Positions 1-5,244 of a stretch of DNA of 9,621 nt are shown here, piece by piece. A model generated the notes under the pieces. That model did no database searches and had not been told where the DNA came from. It was given only the letters and a program-made list of their open reading frames with translations. Where the stretch lies: positions 1 through 9,621 of the forward strand of contig SKKJ01000378.1 of assembly GCA_007121575.1 (NCBI GenBank), read 5' to 3'. Numbering within the stretch: position 1 is the first letter of the stretch; each line of letters starts with the position of its first letter. The translations under genes and the position numbers were made by a program. Source of the DNA: Natronomonas sp. (lineage in GTDB: Archaea; Halobacteriota; Halobacteria; Halobacteriales; Haloarculaceae).

Positions 1-91
1 ATAATTATCTCTACTCAACATATAGTTTGGGAAACCACTATCCAGAGAGCTCTGATAACCGTGGCCAAGAGCGCGCACACTTATGTGGCTC

Positions 92-102
92 GTAGATAAT
101 CG
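92..102 (+). promoter_or_regulatory. possible TATA box of the PLP-enzyme gene
   Basis: The AT-rich stretch GTAGATAATCG is centred about 24 bases before the ATG at 120. That is the spacing expected for a leaderless haloarchaeal transcript, and no Shine-Dalgarno sequence precedes the ATG. The match to a TATA consensus is weak, and a second candidate (TTATGTGG at 81-88) would give a short leader instead. Confidence 0.3.
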
Positions 103-119
103 CTTCTACATACTAAATC

Positions 120-1262
120 ATGTCTGAGCAATCTGGATCCTCACAGAGCCGGCAGGAGCGGACGGAACTTCCCATCGAACGCGGATTCCCGATCGAAACG
201 GGCGATATCGAAGCGCTCGATGACGAGACCGCACCCGCACTTTACGAAGATCGGTTCACCGAGGTAACGCTCGAGCACTTCGGCGGAAACGCGGACGAAC
301 ACGACGCCTTTTTAGCAAACCGAACCACCGCGGCGACGACGAGTGCGTTCTTAACGCTCGTCGATCCGGACGATACCGTCATCGGGATCGCTCCGAATCA
401 CAGCCACGCGAGCGTCGTCCGCGCGGCGAATCTCACAGGCGTCGAGTTTACCGATACGAACACCTACGAAGAGTTCGCAGACGCGTTCGAATCGGCGGAT
501 TCCGTCGATATGGTGGCGATATCTCGAATGGACGTTACCTACGAGATTCTGGATGCCGAAACGGTACAACGAGTCATCGAGACGGCACACGAAAACGACG
601 CGCTCGTGTACATGGACGACGCCGGCGGCGCGCGTGTCGCTCCGGTGCTGTTCGATCGGCCCAAAAGCCTCGAGTTGGGCGTCGATGTCGTCTCGACCGG
701 GCTGGATAAATACGGCGTCTATGGACCCCGGTTCGGCGTGATGGGTGGACGGCGCGATCTCGTCCAACGCATTCGTTCGCAGGCATGGAAACTCGGTCTC
801 GAAGCGCGCCCGACGACGATGGTCGCGGCCGTCCGGTCGCTCGAAGCGTACGATCCAAAGCGGGTCGAAGAACTCTATGAGACGACGATGGAGTTGGGGG
901 CCGAACTCGAATCACGTGAGGGGTTAAACATCGGACGGACGGATTCGATCATCAAGCTAACCGGCGAAGAGATACTTCGGGCAGCGATGGAACGAGCAGG
1001 TATCGATGAGCCACCCCTCGTCCCCATCGAAGCAACGGGTGCACACTCGATGCTCATGCTTCGAGATTACGGGATCATCACGGTCCATTTCGTTGGGATA
1101 CCCTCCGGAACACCCGATCTCCTGTTGAAATTCATGCCCCCCGAAGAAGTCGAGCGATTCGGCGGCATCGAGAAGCTCGCCGACGCGATCGACGGTTCAA
1201 TCACGGAACTCGCATCGATCATCGATGATCCCGAAGCGCTTCAGTCGTTGCTCGTAGTGTAA
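120..1262 (+). CDS. SelA-like PLP-dependent enzyme, MJ0158 family
   Basis: This is a complete 380-residue fold-type I pyridoxal-phosphate enzyme resembling bacterial selenocysteine synthase (SelA) and, more closely, the archaeal MJ0158 family. Visible landmarks in order are NRTTAAT at 68-74 (cofactor phosphate-binding region), NHSHAS at 93-98, MDDAGGAR at 165-172 with the Asp expected to contact the pyridine ring, and STGLDKYGVYGPR at 192-204, where Lys197 is the likely Schiff-base lysine. The C-terminal half carries the small domain. Archaea make selenocysteine by the PSTK/SepSecS route, and as I recall the methanogen homologue was found not to act as SelA, so the substrate is unknown. The first 18 residues are Ser/Gln/Arg-rich and probably disordered. 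The gene stands alone on its strand and converges on the SDR gene. The family is secure; the reaction is not. Confidence 0.85.
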   Translation: MSEQSGSSQSRQERTELPIERGFPIETGDIEALDDETAPALYEDRFTEVTLEHFGGNADEHDAFLANRTTAATTSAFLTLVDPDDTVIGIAPNHSHASVVRAANLTGVEFTDTNTYEEFADAFESADSVDMVAISRMDVTYEILDAETVQRVIETAHENDALVYMDDAGGARVAPVLFDRPKSLELGVDVVSTGLDKYGVYGPRFGVMGGRRDLVQRIRSQAWKLGLEARPTTMVAAVRSLEAYDPKRVEELYETTMELGAELESREGLNIGRTDSIIKLTGEEILRAAMERAGIDEPPLVPIEATGAHSMLMLRDYGIITVHFVGIPSGTPDLLLKFMPPEEVERFGGIEKLADAIDGSITELASIIDDPEALQSLLVV

Positions 1263-1282
1263 GCGTTCAGCACCGAACGCTT
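1261..1282. terminator. hairpin between convergent genes, possible bidirectional terminator
   Basis: Perfect 8-base arms AAGCGTTC and GAACGCTT enclose a 6-base loop (AGCACC). The hairpin overlaps the TAA of the PLP-enzyme gene and lies just past the stop of the converging SDR gene, filling most of the 28-base gap. There is no T-tract on either side, so a termination role is inferred from its position and symmetry only. Confidence 0.4.
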
Positions 1283-1290
1283 CGCGGCGA

Positions 1291-2067
1291 TCACTCCAGG
1301 ACTTCGTATCGACCGGCGAAGCGTCGGCCTCCATCGACGACGAGTTTCGATCCCGTCACGTACGACGCCTCATCGGAGACGAAAAACAGTACGGCGTTCG
1401 CGACGTCTTCGGGACGCCCGTATCGACCAAGCGGGATGACACGCCGGGCTCGCTCTCGATCTTCGGGAGTCGTCCGCTCGCGGATGAGTGGCGTCAGCGT
1501 GCCACCGGGACAGACGGCGTTGACACGGATATCGTGTTCGGCGAGGTCCCACGCCATGTGACGCGTTAAGCCGATCACGCCCCATTTCGATGCGGTGTAG
1601 TTCGCCGGGCCGGCGTAGCTCATATCGACGCCGGCGATCGAGGAGATATTGACCACGGAGCCACCGCCGGTGTCACGTATCACCGGAGCGATCTGTGACG
1701 AGCAGTTGAACATCCCGGTGAGGTTTACGTCCAAGACGGTTTCCCACTCCTCGGCGGACAGTTCCAAAAAGGTCCCGCCTCGAATGACACCCGCGTTGTT
1801 AACGAGGATATCGACGGATTCGAAACGGGATCGAACGGTTTCGACCACGGCCCCGATATCGGAACGGTCCGTCACATCGCAGCCGACCGCGACGGCATCG
1901 GATCCGTCCGCTCGGAGCGTTTCTGCAGTCGCTTCGGCCGCTTTCCGATCGATGTCCGCGATAACGACGCTCGCGCCCTCTTCAGCGAGGCGGGTGGCGA
2001 TTCCCCGACCGATCCCGTTCGCTGCACCGGTGACGATCGCCGTCCGTCCAGAAACTCGCTCGCTCAT
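1291..2067 (-). CDS. SDR-family NAD(P)-dependent oxidoreductase
   Basis: This 258-residue classical short-chain dehydrogenase has the full motif set: the cofactor loop TGAANGIG at 13-20, Asp38 at the end of the second strand (suggesting NAD rather than NADP preference), NNAG at 90-93, catalytic Ser142/143, Tyr157 and Lys161 (YTASK), and a PGG motif at 187-189. The length is normal for the 3-oxoacyl-ACP reductase/glucose dehydrogenase-like SDRs; the substrate cannot be read from the sequence. The frame stays open upstream to 2268, but I start at 2067. The family begins exactly here, a TATA box lies about 24 bases upstream, and the upstream extension lacks SDR character. The gene converges with the PLP-enzyme gene. 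No partner gene for a pathway is visible next to it. Confidence 0.92.
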   Translation of the reverse strand: MSERVSGRTAIVTGAANGIGRGIATRLAEEGASVVIADIDRKAAEATAETLRADGSDAVAVGCDVTDRSDIGAVVETVRSRFESVDILVNNAGVIRGGTFLELSAEEWETVLDVNLTGMFNCSSQIAPVIRDTGGGSVVNISSIAGVDMSYAGPANYTASKWGVIGLTRHMAWDLAEHDIRVNAVCPGGTLTPLIRERTTPEDRERARRVIPLGRYGRPEDVANAVLFFVSDEASYVTGSKLVVDGGRRFAGRYEVLE

Positions 2068-2086
2068 GCGCTCCAATTCGAGGGCG

Positions 2087-2097
2087 GATATAAAAAC
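2087..2097 (-). promoter_or_regulatory. TATA box of the SDR gene
   Basis: Read on the minus strand this is GTTTTTATATC, centred about 24 bases before the ATG at 2067. This is the classical haloarchaeal arrangement for a leaderless mRNA and supports the short start over the longer open frame. Confidence 0.7.
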
Positions 2098-2206
2098 CTC
2101 CGTCTCGCGACCGCGCGTAAACGCGGCGGCGAGATATCCGCGCCACCGGTGCCCGGGAGATGGGTATGAGAACCCCCGAGCGTATCCGATTTCGATCCGT
2201 ATCGTC

Positions 2207-2223
2207 TCTGAATGGTATTCAGA
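2207..2223. repeat. short perfect inverted repeat
   Basis: TCTGAAT-GGT-ATTCAGA has 7-base arms and a 3-base loop. It lies about 140 bases upstream of the SDR start and at the downstream edge of the TnpB relic. It may be a regulator site or the remains of an insertion-sequence end; nothing distinguishes the two. Confidence 0.35.
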
Positions 2224-2416
2224 TTCTTCTCGGGGAGTGAGCCCCAGTGTGAGAGCACGAACCACCAACCTCCTCGGGACACTCAGGTTTCTCGGGCGTA
2301 CCTTCGCTCACGTCGACGCCGAACGTGGCGTCCCACTTACCCGTGCGTTCCCGCTTGACCGTGACCTCCTTGATATTCGCGTTCTCGGCGGTATCTCTTT
2401 TGAGAGATTCATCCAC
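2219..2416 (-). pseudogene. fragment of an IS1341-type TnpB (OrfB) protein
   Basis: The minus strand encodes 65 residues that include KEVTVKRERTGKW followed by a segment ending TPEKPECPEEV. This resembles the stretch just before the RuvC-I motif of haloarchaeal TnpB proteins, where the line normally continues into a GIDVG-type catalytic motif. Here the match stops at that point and the frame ends after about 14 unrelated residues. No N-terminal domain, no zinc finger and no insertion-sequence end is present. The fragment lies between the stop of the CitE-like gene and the promoter of the SDR gene, so it is an inert relic. It differs from the relic at 3533-3905 and comes from another TnpB subfamily. 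The assignment rests on my memory of the family motif. Confidence 0.6.
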
Positions 2417-2457
2417 GACGGGAGGCGATGCTCGTCACGAAATTGTAGCCGATAGTG

Positions 2458-3372
2458 TCAATCGATCATACCGATCTCGCGAGCGATTTCGAGTGTTCGT
2501 TTCGCGTGTCGACGGTGTGCGACGTCGATCAACATGCCATCGCCCATATCAACTGCACCGCGTCCCTCTTTTTCTGCTCGGTCGAGTGAGTCGAGTACCG
2601 TCCGAGCGTGCTCGAGATCCTCGTTTGAGGGGGCAAACACATCGTTCGCGATCTCGATCTGAACCGGATGAATGGCCCACTTGCCCGTATAGCCCATCTT
2701 CGCGAGCCGCAGACAGAGATCCCGGTATCCGTCCGTGTCACCGAAATCAGTGTACGCCCCATCGATTGCCTCGATATCGTTCGATCTCGCAGCGATGATA
2801 ATTCGCTTGCGGATGTAGTACCACTCGTCGAGTCCCCCGACGTCGTCTGACTGATCACGTCGCGTATCGGAGTGATCGACACCGATCGAAGCGGAGTAGT
2901 CGCCAGGACCGAAGATGAGCGTCTCAGTACGGTCGCTCGCGGCAGCGATCTCGTCGACGTTCTGTGCTGCCTCCGTTTCTTCGATGAGAATTTCGAATCC
3001 GATGGCATCCTCGAGACCCGCGTTCTCCTCGATGCTCGAGACGAGTTGTTCGAACGCATGAACGTCGGCAGCGGATTTCGCTTTCGGAAGGACGATCGTG
3101 TCGATCTCCCGTCCGACCTCCTCGATGATGGTAATGAAGTCACGATAGAACCAAGGTGTATCGAGGCCGTTCGCTCGGAATGAAAAGATTTTATCGGACC
3201 AGTCAAACTCCCGAGCCGCCCAGATGACGTTTTTTCGTGCCGCTTCTTTTTTCGCCGGAACGATCGCGTCCTCAAGGTCGAGTGCGACTGTATCGGCGTC
3301 GCTCTCGCTCGCTTTCTCGATCATCTGACGGTCGCTAGCCGGTGTTGATAGCGTCGACCTCCGTACAGTCAT
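2458..3372 (-). CDS. CitE-like acyl-CoA lyase (HpcH/HpaI aldolase/citrate lyase family)
   Basis: This 304-residue TIM-barrel lyase cleaves or forms C-C bonds in hydroxyacyl-CoA esters with a divalent metal. Seen in sequence: LDLEDAI at 31-37, FRANGLDT at 65-72 with the substrate-binding Arg66, LIEETEAAQN at 129-138 supplying the metal-binding Glu, GPGDYSASIG at 155-164 supplying the metal-binding Asp158, and GKWAIHP at 230-236 near the CoA site. The length is close to that of bacterial CitE. In haloarchaea such proteins include the beta-methylmalyl-CoA lyase and malate-synthase steps of the methylaspartate cycle, which is my preferred but unproven guess. No mesaconyl-CoA hydratase or CoA-transferase gene lies nearby in this window, so context does not settle it. 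The ATG at 3372 follows a well-placed TATA box and has no Shine-Dalgarno sequence. Confidence 0.88.
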   Translation of the reverse strand: MTVRRSTLSTPASDRQMIEKASESDADTVALDLEDAIVPAKKEAARKNVIWAAREFDWSDKIFSFRANGLDTPWFYRDFITIIEEVGREIDTIVLPKAKSAADVHAFEQLVSSIEENAGLEDAIGFEILIEETEAAQNVDEIAAASDRTETLIFGPGDYSASIGVDHSDTRRDQSDDVGGLDEWYYIRKRIIIAARSNDIEAIDGAYTDFGDTDGYRDLCLRLAKMGYTGKWAIHPVQIEIANDVFAPSNEDLEHARTVLDSLDRAEKEGRGAVDMGDGMLIDVAHRRHAKRTLEIAREIGMID

Positions 3373-3392
3373 AATAAAGCGTGACTCTTGGC

Positions 3393-3402
3393 GATATTAT
3401 AC
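3393..3402 (-). promoter_or_regulatory. TATA box of the CitE-like gene
   Basis: On the minus strand GTATAATATC is centred about 25 bases before the ATG at 3372, giving a leaderless transcript. The flanking region up to 3484 holds no gene. Confidence 0.65.
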
Positions 3403-3484
3403 TTACCCCAACCCGGCGTTATTTTTCGGAAATATCCACTCAATCAATGCCGATAGGAATACGCATGGAAAACAGCTTGATTTG

Positions 3485-3519
3485 TTGACATCCTCTCCGC
3501 GCTGAAGCACGGGGATTCC
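3485..3519 (-). mobile_element. right end of an IS1341/IS605-type element
   Basis: The plus strand reads TTGACATCCTCTCCGCGC, then TGAA, then GCACGGGGATTCC. This resembles the conserved imperfect hairpin at the 3' end of haloarchaeal TnpB elements, whose transposon boundary falls at the ...GGATGTCAA end on the coding strand. The coding strand is minus, so the element extends toward higher coordinates, where the TnpB relic lies. In TnpB systems the guide (omega/re) RNA ends at this boundary and continues into flanking DNA. Confidence 0.65.
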
Positions 3520-3532
3520 TCGCGTTGGAGTC

Positions 3533-3905
3533 TCAGTCGTCCTGAGCTTCCACGGAGGCAACTTTCCCGCTCATAGCGGTACTCTGGTCTGTGTACTCCT
3601 CGTTGGCCGTTGGATCCACCGCGATGGAGGGCGGGCTATGATGTTCGCGCCAACGTCCAGAGCGGCTTCGTGGGAAGCCAGTGGTGAATCCAGTCGAGAA
3701 TCAGGTATGGTGACTGGTTGGAAAGCTCTGAACGTGTCTGTGAGTTCGTCGTACACGAGTTCGAGTCGGCCCTACTCGCCGTTCCACTTCGGGTCGCCCG
3801 CGACTTCAAGTCGAAGGCGTTGGTCCCGATTCAATCCAAGCTCGTCTTTGAGGACGGTGCCGATCGGGATTCGAGTCGGGAGCGATTCCCAAACTTCAGG
3901 GTGTT
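3533..3905 (-). pseudogene. degraded TnpB (RNA-guided nuclease/transposase-associated) gene
   Basis: Pieces of one haloarchaeal TnpB can be read in order on the minus strand. The first is LKFGNRSRLE (3870-3899). A frame change follows, then IPIGTVLKDELGL, then GDPKWNGE, an in-frame TAG (3772-3774), [14 protein letters not shown] and finally [10 protein letters not shown], whose Asp is the RuvC-I catalytic position. The reading then jumps in another frame to the C-terminal tail [12 protein letters not shown]...VEAQDD with a stop at 3533. RuvC-II, RuvC-III and the zinc finger are missing, so there is an internal deletion near 3620-3645. With two frame changes, one nonsense codon and lost catalytic residues this cannot be functional. 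The right-end hairpin follows immediately at 3485-3519. Family assignment is from motif memory. Confidence 0.65.
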
Positions 3906-4052
3906 CACGACCAGACCGAACCACGAAGAAATGGACACCGACACCGACACTCCATCTTGCTCTCCACCTTCGAACGACGTCGCGCCCAAGACGAGCGTGT
4001 TGTCGACGAGTTCCGCCACTGCAACTCCGCGCAGTCGTCGGTCATAGATCAT
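3900..4052 (-). pseudogene. 5' part of an unidentified small gene, cut off by the TnpB relic
   Basis: An open frame starts at ATG 4052, overlaps the end of the 42-codon gene by 11 bases, and encodes MIYDRRLRGVAVAEL followed by about 35 further coding-like residues including ATSFEGGEQDG. After about residue 50 the reading runs into TnpB sequence and ends at 3831 in shadow frame. Codons are mostly G/C-ending, like its neighbours. It may be the next gene of the small-gene chain, truncated by insertion, or the diverged N-terminus of the TnpB itself. I do not recognise it. Confidence 0.4.
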
Positions 4053-4170
4053 CTCCCGTCTGTGCAGTCACCCACAGGCCGGCTCTCGATAACCGTTCGG
4101 CGCGTTCGGCATCCGAGGTGACGTCGTAACAGCCGCGCTCGTCCAGGATGGTATACAGCGTCGTCGTCAT
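4042..4170 (-). CDS. 42-residue hypothetical protein, third gene of the overlap chain
   Basis: The gene encodes MTTTLYTILDERGCYDV and continues to ...TAQTGDDL, an acidic mixed alpha/beta-like microprotein of unknown function. Its ATG shares bases with the TGA of the preceding gene (ATGA at 4167-4170), so it is probably translated by coupling. No good Shine-Dalgarno sequence of its own is visible. Codons are G/C-ending, as expected for a real haloarchaeal gene. There is one Cys and no recognisable motif. Chains of such microgenes are typical of haloarchaeal viruses and integrated elements, which is the reason to suspect that origin. Confidence 0.6.
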   Translation of the reverse strand: MTTTLYTILDERGCYDVTSDAERAERLSRAGLWVTAQTGDDL

Positions 4171-4331
4171 CGGTCACGCACGTCCCACTCGCGGTCGTCG
4201 ACCGCGTCCTCCTGGGCTTCACGCAGCACCGCGTCGAAGTCCACGCGCGCGAGGTCGGTGCCAGTCAGCGGGATCACCCCGACCGGCTGCCCGTCGGCGT
4301 CCCGGATAGACGCGTCGAGCGTGGTGCTCAT
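4167..4331 (-). CDS. 54-residue acidic hypothetical protein, second gene of the overlap chain
   Basis: The protein begins MSTTLDASIRDADGQPVG and ends with a strongly acidic helix (VLREAQEDAVDDREWD). About nine in ten codons end in G or C, and the start has a good Shine-Dalgarno sequence, so the coding call is strong despite the length. ATGA overlaps join it to the genes on both sides (4328-4331 and 4167-4170). The first half (SIRDADGQPVGVIPL) looks like a beta-hairpin followed by a helix. I know of no function. It is too short for most gene-length cutoffs and could easily be missed. Confidence 0.7.
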   Translation of the reverse strand: MSTTLDASIRDADGQPVGVIPLTGTDLARVDFDAVLREAQEDAVDDREWDVRDR

Positions 4332-4498
4332 CGGCGCACCTCCACAGGAATTCCCATTACCAACGCCTTCTTTTCCAGCGGCTGCGTCGGGTTCTCGGCA
4401 TCGATATGGAGCACCAATCTGTCATTGAGGACGTCAACGCGAATCTCGCCGGCCGGGAGCGGGTCGCCACTTCCCGAACGTAGTTTGGGCGCTCTCAT
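4328..4498 (-). CDS. 56-residue hypothetical protein, first clear gene of the overlap chain
   Basis: The protein begins MRAPKLRSGSGDPLPAG and ends EKKALVMGIPVEVRR, with a predicted beta-rich middle (EIRVDVLNDRLVLHID). The start at 4498 is chosen because GGAGAG lies 6 bases upstream and because the ATG overlaps an upstream TGA as ATGA; an in-frame ATG at 4549 would add 17 residues but lacks these signals. The last codon and stop overlap the next gene's ATG. The frame remains open to 4843, but that part lies opposite a coding-like plus-strand frame. The gene is unrecognised and of unknown function. Confidence 0.6.
   Translation of the reverse strand: MRAPKLRSGSGDPLPAGEIRVDVLNDRLVLHIDAENPTQPLEKKALVMGIPVEVRR
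4337..4343 (-). promoter_or_regulatory. Shine-Dalgarno site of the 54-codon gene
   Basis: GGAGGTG on the minus strand ends 5 bases before the ATG at 4331, inside the end of the upstream gene. It fixes the start and shows that this gene is read from an internal operon position, unlike the leaderless metabolic genes. Confidence 0.6.
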
Positions 4499-4572
4499 AT
4501 CGGGCTCTCCCGATAGGCCATACCGGGGACGTGAGAGGCCGACGCGCATAGTAACTCGGTCCCTAACACCAC
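4495..4572 (-). pseudogene. possible 3' end of a further upstream gene in the chain
   Basis: A third minus-strand frame ends ...GMAYRESPI with its TGA overlapping the ATG of the 56-codon gene (ATGA at 4495-4498), the same junction used twice more downstream. Reading from a GTG at 4572 gives 25 residues; from the ATG at 4521 only 8. Third-position G/C is about 75 percent over the last 36 codons. Further upstream this frame lies antisense to a better coding candidate, so only the tail is plausible. It could also be chance. Confidence 0.25.
4505..4510 (-). promoter_or_regulatory. Shine-Dalgarno site of the 56-codon gene
   Basis: GGAGAG on the minus strand stands 6 bases before the ATG at 4498 and favours that start over 4549. 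Confidence 0.5.
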
Positions 4573-4591
4573 CGCCGAAGTCTGTCGGTAG

Positions 4592-4855
4592 GTGTCGCTG
4601 AACGTCGAGGGCCCGATCCCACAGGTGCTCGTCGCGATCGCCGACCGGCACCGCCAGCTCACACAACGCGTATCTGGATGCCGTCACGCACGCCGATACC
4701 GTCTGTGCGGGTGTTCGGAGCGACACGGAACGCCGACCTTCAAGGCAGAGCTCGTGCTGGCTCGCGAGTTCGACGCCGTCCCACCAACGGTCCTGAAGGC
4801 GATCGCCTCGGTCGGGCTGGGGATCGAAGCAGTGGATCCGCAAGGTGAGCAGCTG
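4592..4855 (+). pseudogene. coding-like plus-strand fragment ending at the palindrome
   Basis: The reading starts at GTG 4592, directly after TAG 4589-4591, and runs 88 codons until the palindrome at 4856 replaces its natural end. By hand count, G/C at codon positions 1, 2 and 3 is roughly 72, 48 and 75 percent, the pattern of real haloarchaeal coding sequence. The product has a His/Cys cluster (CRHARRYRLCGCSERH) and then a well-formed helix-rich segment (AELVLAREFDAVPPTVLKAI). No promoter is evident. Upstream in the same frame, two stops interrupt further protein-like sequence. I take it as a remnant of a gene of unknown function, possibly metal-binding. Confidence 0.45.
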
Positions 4856-4895
4856 TTGACACCCTCCTCTGCGTTCACGCGGAGGAGGATGTCAA
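4856..4895. repeat. 40-base palindrome derived from an IS605-family element end
   Basis: Two 18-base arms (TTGACACCCTCCTCTGCG and CGCGGAGGAGGATGTCAA) pair at 16 of 18 positions around the loop TTCA. Each arm resembles the TTGACATCC... end sequence seen at 3485-3502, with the right arm in inverted orientation to it. No transposase is attached. The palindrome ends one coding frame on each side, so it looks like an end-only relic of an IS200/IS605-type or palindrome-associated (PATE-like) element. Confidence 0.65.
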
Positions 4896-5030
4896 ATTCA
4901 GTATGTAGAACTTCGCACCGGAGACTGCCTTTTGCGCCTTCTCGACACTATAGTAGGTTCTGCCGTCGTCGAGGACGGTTCTGATTGCGACTTTCGGCAT
5001 GAAGGCGTCCAACGTCTCATTACCGGCCAT
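4875..5030 (-). CDS. 51-residue hypothetical protein with a C-terminus supplied by the palindrome
   Basis: The protein begins MAGNETLDAFMPKVAIRT and continues through DDGRTYYSVEKAQKA to FYILN. The final six residues (LTSSSA) are encoded by the insertion-sequence palindrome, so the original gene was longer and has been cut. GGAGG stands 9 bases before the ATG, and the start overlaps the end of the upstream Cys-rich frame by 11 bases, an operon-style junction. I do not recognise the family. Its direction and style match the overlap chain downstream, suggesting one original operon on the minus strand. Confidence 0.55.
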   Translation of the reverse strand: MAGNETLDAFMPKVAIRTVLDDGRTYYSVEKAQKAVSGAKFYILNLTSSSA

Positions 5031-5172
5031 CGCGACCAACCTCCAGTTCTTCGCGGTGTTTCTCACAGACGGCTCGGGTACCCGTTCCGAGATTCTGGAT
5101 CTCGTCGACTTTCGAATCCGTGCACCCGAGGCAGCCGCAGACGGGAGCGAACTCGACGCTCGCGCTGGGACA
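5020..5172 (-). pseudogene. 5'-truncated Cys-rich small protein
   Basis: A minus-strand frame open from 5220 to the TAA at 5020 encodes APVCGCLGC followed by about 20 residues and then AVCEKH, a possible zinc site (C-x-C-x2-C ... C-x2-H). From about 5172 onward codons are G/C-rich in third position. There is no ATG, GTG or TTG anywhere in the open frame, so the start has been lost, probably at the junction with tRNA-proximal DNA. Small proteins of this look occur in haloarchaeal viruses and plasmids, though I cannot name the family. Bases 5173-5249, between it and the tRNA, show nothing else. Confidence 0.45.
5040..5044 (-). promoter_or_regulatory. Shine-Dalgarno site of the 51-codon gene
   Basis: GGAGG on the minus strand stands 9 bases before the ATG at 5030, within the end of the upstream Cys-rich frame. 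Confidence 0.5.
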
Positions 5173-5244
5173 CCTCCAGAACTGTTGACAGGTTGTGTGG
5201 GTGCCTGTGTGATTGGGTTGTCACTTGGGAATGTAAAGGATTTG

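Noticed and set aside
120..1262. Calling the first gene selenocysteine synthase (selA)
   Set aside because: Archaea use PSTK and SepSecS for selenocysteine; the MJ0158 group is only a structural relative.
2068..2268. N-terminal extension of the SDR by 67 codons
   Set aside because: The extension covers the TATA box and has no SDR character; the family starts at the ATG at 2067.
1649..2455. 268-codon open frame on the plus strand opposite the SDR gene
   Set aside because: It is antisense to the SDR and rich in Ser, Thr, Arg and Pro, the usual mirror image of a G/C-rich haloarchaeal gene.
3638..4129. Plus-strand open frames of 163 and 109 codons over the TnpB relic
   Set aside because: They are antisense to TnpB sequence and have no start signals or family features.
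4499..4843. Longer form (171 codons) of the 56-codon gene
   Set aside because: The added part runs opposite a better coding candidate, is rich in Arg and Ser, and lacks a Shine-Dalgarno site; GGAGAG before 4498 favours the short form.
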